Of a stretch of 64,000 bases of DNA, positions 43,701-55,700 are shown one piece after another; the first letter of the stretch is position 1, and every line of letters starts with the position of its first letter. Origin of the DNA: Sipunculus nudus (taxonomy: Eukaryota > Annelida > Sipuncula > Golfingiida > Sipunculidae). Under the pieces are notes generated by a model. The model worked only from the letters and a program-made list of their open reading frames with translations. It was not told where the DNA came from and did no database searches. The stretch is from positions 91,515,624 through 91,579,623 of the forward strand of contig CM049308.1 in assembly GCA_026874595.1 (NCBI GenBank). The letters are read 5' to 3'. The translations under genes were made by a program, and so were the position numbers.

Positions 43701-46700
43701 TAGTTAATTATAGGTAGAGGTACGCTCCCAGCAGGAGGGCATTGTGAGACCGGAGTGGGCAGTCAACCTTTTGACCTCATTCAGCAGCTGTTGGCTTCAT
43801 TGGTTAATGTCCCCAGGTATAAGGTTCTCCAGGGTCCTGACCTGTGACCTGCATATTAATAACATATAACCTGTGAAATTAGTTCATATTCATTACTACA
43901 CATTCAAGAGTGTTTTTAATAAATATTTTCATATTTCATACTTGTCATACACCCCTTTTATTTTCTCCTGGAGGATTTTGGTTGAAACATATAAATTAAA
44001 TGATATAAAGATTAGATATGAGAAGATGCAGAGCTTGCCCACAGAGGTCTTATCCTGGAAATAAGATGATACAGATCTTGCCCACAGAGGTCTTGTCCTC
44101 AATATAAGATGATACAGATCCTGCCAACAGAGGCCTTATCCTGATTATAAGATAATGCAGAGCGTGCCCACAGAGGCCTTGTCGTAACATAAGATGATAA
44201 CAATCTTGCCCATAGAGGTGTTATCCTTAATATAAGATGATAAAGATCTTGCCCACAGAGGTCTTATTCTGGATAAAAGACATTGCAGAGCTTGCCCACA
44301 GAGGTGACTCAGGTCTTATCCTTGATAGAAGACATTGCAGAGCTTGCCAACAGAGGTCTTATCCTGGATAGAAGACAATACAGAGCTTGCCCACAGGTCT
44401 TATCCTGGGTAAAATGATGCGGAGCTTGTGTTTGAGGTCATGCAGGTCTTGCCCAGAGAATACTTGATATGGTTATAAGAATATGCAGTCATTGTGTACA
44501 GCATGCTGCCTTCCTGAAATGTGATTTCTGTGATTGTATTTCTTTTTCAAGTTATGAGACAGCTGTGGTCTTGAATAATAAGATCTGTTTTTGTTTAATA
44601 ACCTGCAGTGTTAGCTCACCTGACATGGACTTTCATTTCCACTGTAATCATGATTAAATTTACCTTTATTGAGACAACACTGGTTTCTTTGGATAAGGTA
44701 ATTGAATATTCATAAACTTCATTCTGAAAGGCAAAACATGACGAAACTAGAAATCACAGAAGCATAAAATGTATTACGAGTCCAGCACAGAACAACATCA
44801 CCTTCAACATTCTGGACATGCAGAGGGAATTTGTGACCAGAGAATGTAGAATTTCTCAATTGGAAATAGTATGACTTTTTGACTGACGAGAAGACATTTT
44901 TTGTAACAGCCGTTTCTGACCTTTATCTTGGCTGAGCATAGTACCTGGAGTATTGAAGCAGCAGATTGCCGCTGGCTTTGGTTCAGGACTCCACGTGTGT
45001 GTACAGCATCCAGATTGTTTTTATGGTTCATTCATGGCAGCGCCAGGACAGGAATGGAGTGATAAATAGCAGGGGGTGCTAGAATGCGGCACAAACAGTC
45101 CCAGGGAAGCACTGCTCTAGATTAGGATCACCACACAAAGCACCACAACCTCTCTAAATATATAAATACTGGGCCATCAGGAACATTCGGGGAATATACT
45201 AATTATCTGAACATTTAGTGAAGCAAAGACCATGTAGATGTTCAAATAAATGATCATGTGGATAAATATTCTAAAATATCACATTTGACTTTTCATGTCT
45301 TAGTATTATTACCCTTTAAATGAAATGTCAGATAATATATGTTCAAACATTGTAAAGATATCTATTTGAAACTTGAGGCCTAGCCAGGGCAATGTAAATT
45401 TCAGATAATCTGATAGAATTATCATATCCCAAGTACCAGTGGATAAGTATAATGCTGAACAGTATTGAACTTTTATTAACGTTTCTTTATTTTTGTTAGG
45501 TATGTGCAAGCCAAAGGAAATTGCTAGCTGGATATAACATAACTTAAAACTACAGTACTTTTTTTGTGAACTTAAATATTGATACAAGTTTTCTTCCCAC
45601 AAATGCTGTGCCTTAAATAAGTGGTTTACCCTGTATCTATATTTCACAGATTCTGTAGATCAAATCTACTATAGAGCACACAGTTACCTGCTCTAAGTCA
45701 CATAGGTGACAAGCTGATGATTAATTCATGACAGGCCAGTTGAGTGACAAACACAATATCCTGACACAAAACTGAATGTGATTACCAGGACATAAGGAGA
45801 CAAGGCACACTGGTCAGACACAGCCAGATTGTGTCCAGATCACAGATCACCTGTCAGTCCATGACAAACAGGCAGCCATTAAACAAATGCTTGAAACCCT
45901 CCAATGGTCAGAAATTAATTAAGACAGGGGGTCAGGAGTAATTTGTGAGGTTAATCACAGACCACGAAGAAGAACAGGCTTTGTCATCTCATCCTCTGAG
46001 CGGAGGCTGGAACTGCTGTAGTACTACCAAGGTCACTGTAGTACACCCCTGATAGAGGAGCCTGCAGAGAGCTCATTCATACCAGCCTCCTGGGGTTAGT
46101 TGAGTTACCCATCATTTGGGGAACACAATCAAAGGAACACAGGAGGAGTCCCACAATATCTGGCTGTTTGCCAAAACTGAGAGGATCATCTTGTGTTGGC
46201 GGGTGTTAAAAATGATAGCTTCATATCATTACCCTGAAACCTGTTCTGTTCGGTTTTCTGTGTCTTTGTCACCTCATCTTCTAGGGTAACACCCAGTATG
46301 TTCAGCCAGCTGGTTGGTGCTGTTTATTGAGTCACTGCAGTTTTACTCATCAAGGTGACATACAGTTTTATCATGAACATCTGGCAATTAATTCAGTGAT
46401 TTCTTGTAATATAAGCTTTGATTTAGTGTCTTTGTTTTTCCTGAAGTTAGTGACCTTACTACTAAGGCCCATGATAAAGTAACTTGTGTAGACAAGTACC
46501 TCAGTGATATGTGGACTTCTTACCTTGACAATATAAAAAATTATAATATTGATTTGTGCAAGTTTATTCTGAAACACATATATCATTAAACTTATTTATT
46601 TAACTGACTTCTCAAGGTCCTGGTATCTTTATGTTGATAGAGTTCTTTTAAAAATCAGTTGATCGTAAGCAGTGCTTGCATGTAACCCTATGAATTTGTG

Positions 46701-49700
46701 TACATGTTCTGGATATTGGAAAAAGTACTCAGCACTTGGTGTTCTTTGAAAATGTATAAAAATCCAGTAACTGTAATAATTTCAGAAAAACCTATTGCAA
46801 ATTCCAGAAGTAGTATTGGATATGGAATTGCCTTTCAGTTTATCTTTTGGATATTATATTGAACTTTTCTTGATTATTGTGGAATCTGCATTGTCTTTAT
46901 GTCATATGCCAGGTTCTTTTATCAGAGGACCTCTTTAGTGCATGATGGCATAGTATCTAAATGGACCATAAGGTTTTGCGGTATGGTCAGCTGTCTTGGC
47001 AAATCAGTTGTGTGTTCAAAACTTGTTTGCGAAACATGACACTAAAAAGATTCCTGGGAAGGCACAGCTGGTCAGGGAAAGGTTTGTTTGAGACAAGGTA
47101 ACATATCCTTTAAGCGGCCTTACTGCTGCACTGAAGTCATCGGGACTGTCTGGGAGGAAGGCCAGCAGGCTGTGGAGCTGTTGTCTGCCCTGGATCAGGG
47201 TCTCCTATCCCTGTGATGTATGGCTTCATAAAGCCGTTCATCCACTCTGGGGTATGGCAGGACACCGCTGCTCAGGTGTTTTTCATTGGGAGATGGGCAA
47301 CAGTTTAAGAAATGTGTTGTATGCTTTCTGTTCCCCGTGTGATGCTTCACAAGTTATTCTGATTGCCCTGACAGGTGCACTGTAATGCTGTTGTTTTGCT
47401 GATAAGCTGCTGGCTGATTGACTGACTGACTGACTGACTGACGGACTGACAGCTGGCGGTCTCTGGTGATCCTGTCATGAAGCATGGATTGTTCAAGGAA
47501 TATCTCAAGAAATCAAAAGAGTTAATACAATGTCACACAGAGTTCTGATTTCTTAAGCACTTTGACTGAGCTGTTAAGTTATTGCAAACTTACTGGTTTA
47601 TTTAATGAAGTAGTGATATAGTAGATAAAAAAGAATAAATACCAAGAAAAATGAAGTCCTTGGCCTTTCGAGAGAAAAACTTCTAGTCATTTTACAATTT
47701 TGTATCATGATGTGCAGGGATTAGGTAACGTGCCTACCAGTATAGTAAAACTTCAATCAATATTTCCCACAGATGTTCTCATAAATGATTTTTTAGCTCA
47801 GCTGACTATAAGTCATCTGAGCTATAGTCATGGTCCATTGTCAGTCGTCCATCCATCCGTCCGTAGATGTGGCACGTTTTGAAACCGCAAGACCTAGGAA
47901 TCCAAAATTCGGCATAATGTTAGATGTCCCCAAGATCTCCTACCAAGCCGAAAACTGGGTCTTTGCGACTTCATTCCTTTGAGAAATAAAGAAAAAACCT
48001 CAATTTTTTATTAAAAACCTATTTTCACACTTCAGGACTGCCTAATTTCCTCATATTTACCATAAATAATCCTCTATATAGTTCCTATGTACATGCCAGA
48101 AATTTGGTCTGTATTATATAATTTTAAAAAGTTACAGGCCCAAACATAATGCATTTTGTAAATAATCAGGAAAGAAATTTTATCACTTAACACAAAACTT
48201 GTTAAAGCTTAGCACTTTTTTTCCATTAATATTACTTTTATTAATCTAAACTAAATTGTATACCCAAAATTAGGTCAAAATCTTTTAAATTTTTTAAAAT
48301 ATCAGCAAAAATAAAAAATTGGTACCTTAAATTTTGCCCAACTTTGACCTTGGCATGTTTTTTTCCTGTAACTTCTGTGGATTTAATTTTCAAAGCATGT
48401 TTTTGTTAGCATTTCAACTTTTAACACCAAAAATTTGAAACCAGTTGATCAGAAACTGTAGATTTTATTCAAGTTTTCAAGCACCATGTCACATATTGTT
48501 TACATCAAGCTAGTGTTATGCAGTTTGCTAGAGCTCAGCTCCTGAGCTTCAGCTCTAAGTTCCTTAAATTTGGCATACAGTTAGATGTCTCCAAAATCCC
48601 CTATCATGCCAAGAATTTGGTCACTAGGACTTAATTCCCTCGAGATATTAATGAAAAACTTCTTTTAAACTCCATTAAAAACCCATTGTTACACTTTAAG
48701 ACTGCCTAATATCAAAACCACTGATCTGACTTTGATCATATATAATATACATATTTTTCTATACATTCGCTATGCACATGCCAGAAATGATGTCAGTAAT
48801 GCGTATTTTTTTTTAAGTTATGGGCCCAAACATATTGGACTTTTTAAAAACTCAAGAAATATATTTACTCACCAAAGATGAGAATTGCTGAAGCTGGAGA
48901 CTTTTTTTTCAGGATTATAACTTTATTTAATCAAGATTCAATTGTTGACCCAAAATTAGATCTGAATTTTGCAATTTTTTCAGGTTATTAGCATAAACAA
49001 AAAATCAGTACCTTAAATTTTGTCCAACTTTGGCAATGGCACGTTTTTTCCCTGTAAGCACTGTTGATTTAATTTTCACAGCATATATACAAAAGGATTT
49101 AATCTTTAAAAATCTGAAATTTCAAAGGAATTGATTGAAAAGAGTAGCTTTTATTCAAGTTTTCATACACTGTGTCCAGTGTTGATTACATCTAGCCCAC
49201 CTAGTAGTACAGCCTTCACTTGCATTATGTAACCCACCCCAGGCAGCTTGCCTTGGCTTAGCTTGGCCACTACTAGCAGGCTTCCCCTCTGCCCTGCACC
49301 CCCCCCCCCCCCCCAGATGGTGCATTAACTAGATGAATGTTATAATTTTCTGTATTTCATTTTTTCTCGGCTATGCAATGCTACATTTTAGATTTTGTAT
49401 TTACCACCAGGGTTACAATGATTAAAGTGCACATTTAATTGTGTCCACAAAGTGGTGTATTGCTATGAAAGTGTGGATGTTCATCAGATAAGTAATTCCT
49501 TACTTGAGAAGAGTAATATTGTGAAATTGACTATTAATTCCAGTAATAAATCATAGCTTAGATTGTAATTAGCTTAATGATATTGTTTGTCCCTCATTCA
49601 ACCAAGAGTGTGTATACTTTATTTGAAAAGATGTTTTTATTTTACCAAATTTACTGAATCTTTTATTTTATTTCGGTGAATAAGATTAAGCATGTATTGA

Positions 49701-52700
49701 AAACTCCAATGTGCAAAACTTTTAAATAGTGATTCAAGGAATAATCTTGTGGATGCCATGTTGTGGCATTATTTTCTTTTAAATTCAGTTTAAACATTTG
49801 TGATTTAGAAATAATAAAAATATATGTGTATGCATAATATGACCCAATAACAGCTACACTCTGGATATATAATGATTGCAACTTAGAATTCTAATATTTT
49901 AACTTATATTTTCAGTGTTTTTTAATACAAATTTATAAAACTTGTAAATAAAAAAAATAATCAGATAAAAACTGTTTTAATGGAAAAAGTGGATATGCTT
50001 AAATAATAGGCTTATATATAAACATAAATGCATTATTTCCTTGAAAGTGAAATAAGGGTATTAGTCCATTCTGTCCACTGGCCTGTCCATCTGTGAATTT
50101 TTCATATGCATCACAGTATCTCAAAACTTTTACTCTTTTTCTTCATGACAGTCTTGTCAGAGTATTAGTTTGCAATCATATATTTAGAACTTTACTATAA
50201 CCAAGTAGGAGGGCCTCTTTCCTCTTAGCTTCTCATATGCTTTTATAAATATAAAAAAAACATTAGAATAGAATATTTTGCATTTGCAAAAATTTCAAAC
50301 TTAAGCTGAGCGCCGTGGGTCCCTTGTTTATGAATTGTTTAATCCACCAATCAGCACACAGCTCAGCTACAGGTCAGGAATTTGTGATGAAAAGGGAAGG
50401 CAGGTGGAGAATCATTCCTTGTGTTACATTGTAATATTGATACTTAACTAAGTATAGTTGTTACATTGTTTTATTGACACTTAACAGAGTATGGTTGTTA
50501 CATTGTTATATTGATACTTAACTAAGTATAGTTGTTACATTGTTTTATTGACACTTAACAGAGTATGGTTGTTACATTGTTATATTGATACTTAACTAAG
50601 TATAGTTGTTACATTGTTTTATTGACACTTAACAGAGTATGGTTGTTACATTGTAATATTGATACTTACCTGAGTATAGTTGTTACATTGTAATATTGAT
50701 ACTTAACTAAGTTTAGTAAACCTAAAAGTGTAAAAATAGGAATTGTCTATTATGCACTGTGCTTCCCTAACATTTATACCTTGTGTTGATTATATAACAT
50801 TGTCATGCAAGACTTTTGTTCTTTAGACAGGCATGTTATCCCTTACACCTTGTTATTGCATGTTAGCAATAAACTATCTTTAGTTATGGTAATACCGATC
50901 TTTTTGTCATTTCAGGAATACATGTGGCATCGCAAGCACACCTACATGAGGTTAGATGGATCATCTAAAATCTCTGACAGACGTGACATGGTTGCTGACT
51001 TTCAGACGCGCTCAGACATCTTTGTCTTCCTCCTCAGCACGAGAGCAGGAGGTCTGGGTATCAACCTGACTGCTGCCGATACTGTAAGTGCTATTTATCA
51101 AGTTTACAAACCTTTATTCCCAAAATTGGAATGGATTGCCACCCATAAAATCCCTTAATCTGACAGCCTTATTCTCTTGTTGTATGTCCCCTTGCAAAAA
51201 TATGAAACATTATAAACCAGGACACCGCCAAATACTACCAACTCCAAATTTAATTGAATTGTCATGTTCCTTATCCCCTGAACATTAAAATGTATATTTA
51301 TTTTTATGAACTTTAGTTTTATTTTTATGTGTAAAAATTTTAAATGTTTTATTTAAATGAATTATTGAATATTTTATAAATACATTTTAATGAAAATTTC
51401 TGTGAACTTTAATGGAAAAGGCAGAGTGACAGCTTGCCATTGAGATGAAAATGTTTCAGTCCCTAGATTGTCCTGATTTAGACAGGTTTTACTGTATTGC
51501 TACAGATTATGTTTTCATAAGTTCAACACCTCCTGGAATTAATGTCATTGATAATTTTAAGAATGTTAAAATCAGTCTGGTAAAGTCTTTTCATATAAAC
51601 AGTCACTCTCTGATCCGACTCTTCTTACATGTATATGCAAACTGTTTGCTCCTCATTTGATGACTGAGTTCGTTAGGATGATTCCCGTATGCAGTTTTGA
51701 TTGATTAATTCACTCTTGAATATGGGAAACCATGTCAGGCCTGTCACATTTTGCTGGCCGGTGTCTCCATTTATTTGATCATGCATATTGATGTGAATTC
51801 ACCCTGCTGAGTATACAGTGTTTAAGTCAGACTGAAACTACAATAAATTATGAGTTTCATTAATAATAAAATTACTTGTTTCATCATTAATAAAATTAGT
51901 AGTTTCATCTGAAATATTGTACCTTCATAGGTAAAATCTGTGAACACTCTCTAAATGAACAGTCCATCCAACTAAAACACCCCAAAGCATCCATCTGTAA
52001 ACCGTTTTGCATGGATCATACAACTGAAGCAATATCAAGGAACCATTCCCAGTGTGTGGTCACTTAATGGTTGATGGAGAGTTTACCTGCTCAAAGTATA
52101 GGGCAGGTATAATTGGCCTTTATTACTCCGCTTGTTACCTGGCCACTGAATGGGTGTAATGGCGGTCAGTAATTAAAGGTAATCTGTATGATTGCAATCA
52201 GGTCTGAGGCTTTATAAGAAGATGGATGTGCCTGAGGATATGTGGCATTTATTGAAGATTTATATCTAATTATAAAGCTTGTGATGTTGTTGATTATGAC
52301 TATGCAAATCATTACTTTCCACAGAAAGTTCCTTTAGATTAAGCATTAAACATGCAAGTGTTAATACATTTTGATTACATGGTTATACAAGAGTGAAAGT
52401 TTGCAGTAATTATTAAAATGTTCCCTTTTCACTTAACCATTGTCTGTGCTAATTTACTGATTAAGCTTAGATACTTCAAGTGAAATCAAACAAGATCTTC
52501 TCAGAATTCCACTCAAACAAACTTTTTGATATTTAAAGTAATATTTTTTCAGATGACATGATGATCCAGGTAATGATGTCAAAAGATTAATAACTATATT
52601 CTAGACATACATGATCCAGACCAAATGTTACATAAAAAGAAGCTGCATGGTGAATAATTAGGATTTAAATATAAGAAAATAAACAATCTTGAATGATTTC

Positions 52701-55700
52701 TTTTAGTATTTAGTCATATGATGTATTGTGTTGTAGGTGATATTTTACGACAGTGACTGGAACCCGACAGTCGATCAGCAAGCCATGGACCGAGCACATC
52801 GCTTGGGTCAAACAAAACAGGTGACTGTCTACAGACTGATCTGCAAAGGCACCATCGAGGAGCGCATCTTACAGCGGGCCAAGGAAAAGAGTGAGGTATG
52901 CAAGTTTCATGTGTTTAAATTTCTTGAAGTTTTTACCACAAATATATGAGGATGGGTTAGTTCTCTCTGTACTACCTTACTAGTAAGTTATGGATAATTC
53001 CATACCACTGATTTAACTTACTAGCAAGGTATAAATAATTGCATACCACTGATTTAACTTACTAGCAAGCTATGGATAATTGCATACCACTGTTTTAACT
53101 TACTAGTAAGGTATGGATTATTGCATACCACTGATTTAATTTACTAGTAATGTATGGATAATTATATACCACTGATTTAACCTCCTACCAAGGTATAAAT
53201 AATTTCATACCACTGATTTAACTTACTAGCAAGCTATGGATAATTGCATACCACTGTTTAAACTTACTAGTAAGGTATGGATGATTGCATACCACTGATT
53301 TAACTTACTAGCAAGTTATGGATAATTCCATACCACTGATTTAACTTACTAGTAAGGTATGGATTATTGCATACCACTGATTTAATTTACTAGCAAGTTA
53401 TGGATAATTCCATACCACTGATTTAACTTACAAGCAAGGTATGGATAATTGCATACCACTGATTTAACTTACTAGCAAGGTATGGATAATTTCATACCAC
53501 TGATTTAACTTACTAGCAAGGTATGGATAATTCCACACCACTGATTTAATAATTTTAAAGTACTTGTCTGATTCATTTATTTTCAGATATTTATAATTAC
53601 TTAGGTTTCTCAGCTATAATAAAAGAGTGAATAAACAACTTTTTCGCTTCATTTAACAAAAAAAACATAAAGCTTTACTGTATAACTTGGTTAAACCCAA
53701 CAAATAATATATATTTAGACCCTGAACATATAGAATTATTCTTTGAAGAAATCCCTGGCCCTTCACCCACATTCATCTAGCAGTGAAGTACTCAGTACTA
53801 TAGGGATCAATTAATACCTAGATTTTTTTTTAATTTCAATTTTTACAGGTGAACAATGGGCTTTTTGTTCTTATTTGCTTTTATAAGCTTAATCTTTTTG
53901 ATTTCATCTAACAGAGATCAGATTGGACACAAGAAGGCATTTTCTTGACATAAGTGATATATAATCAAGACTTAACAAATAAACTAGAATTTGAGAGAAC
54001 TTTTCTTAACAGCTAAATTGGAAAATAGACCAAGCTCTTTTCTCTGCTGAAAATTTATTGCCTTCAAAATACAACAAAATGCTCATTACCGTACAAGATA
54101 TGCTTATCCCTACTTTTGTGACATTCAAATTTTCACAGGTGGGCAGTGGACACCTTTATTTTGTTATTATAATGTTAATCTCGTTAGCATCACCTGAAGG
54201 ATACAGGAGCCTTGGGACACAGTTCAATGTGAGCCACCACCTGTTAATCAAAGGGCTACTTTAAAACGGTTACTTTAATCAGGAACTGTGATCTATGAGC
54301 TATAAAATGGCTGGACAATGGTCATTAGGTTTTCAAGTAGCACCCCTTGTATAGCTGAGACAAAGAAGGGTTAGTGACCATCTGTTTAGTTAAGTGACCA
54401 CCACCCTTTGTAGCTGCCCACTGTTACTCCTTTGAGGGTATCCCACGTTTAATGACGATATCTCCCGTATCAGCACCATGTCATTTCTCGGCAGCTCTCG
54501 GTGACAAATGTCCAGGAGTGACCTGACCCTCTCATATTGTCATTAGACCCCGCCAGGGACCTTGACTGTTATTGATTGGTTGAGCAAGAACACCCAGAAA
54601 CTAAGGGTGTGGTTGAACGGGATTCATTGATTCGTGGCATCATACCATAAGATTACGTGTGGTTAGCCCACAGGCACGCCGGTGCTATATTTGAAGTCAC
54701 TCACGATCTCAAGTTGTACTCAAATACGGCATTTACGCATATTTAAACATTTGCTTCCTGGCTCTGACCCCACTGTGAGGAGAGATGTTGTCTCAAGTCC
54801 TCATCACATATAACACAAACATAACCGAACGTAATTTGCAAACGCTGTAACCGACGGGTATTGATTTTTAATCTGCCGTTCATTCTTAGCTTTGCATCTT
54901 AATATTTGACCAAACGTGTCCCGTGTCCCGTGAGAAAGCCTTTCTCTTCAGCTAGCTCACACCTAGGGCTGTGTGAGTGACAATAGTTTTGGTCAGTATT
55001 TGGTCATTTTGATATAACAGTTCCTAGAATGGTCCTTTATGCTTCACTGGATCAGATTCGTGGCCTGTTGCCTCCACACAATTATTAATGTGGTTAATAT
55101 TTACCAGACCTGATCTGCTCATGAACACACATGGCAGCAAATGAAATATTGTGAGAATTCATAAACATGTATGCTCCCATGGGATGAGCTATTGTATACA
55201 TTTCTCTAGCTCTGTTACCTGTGAACAATTTCATTCAGTTTAAATGATCTTCCTCCTGTGTGTGTCTTGTGATATGAATCACCTGAGATTTTTGGCACAC
55301 TTTGTGTACAGTTCAGCAGATCATTCAAGTGGATGCATTTATTAAGAAACCACAGAAATATAAAACCAATGGTTTCTGGAAGCAGAGGCGTTCAAGGGTT
55401 TACAAACTTTTTGGGGGTAAAAGGTAACACATTAAACTCCCCCTGTCACAAAGCAGGTCATGAAAGAGAAAGTAAATTACAAAAAAAAATTAGCCTTCAT
55501 GTGGGCCCTCATATGTCAATTTAAAGAAAGGGGGTGTGTAAGATCAGAGTTTCTTTGTTGTCTGAAGTACCATTATTACAAATGAATGAGTCTGTTCTGT
55601 GAAAAGAAAATAAAAAATGTGAAAGAGAGAAGATATGATTGCCCATTATTGTGGATGATGAACTTACATTTTCAAACATCTATGGGACCCTTCACCCATA

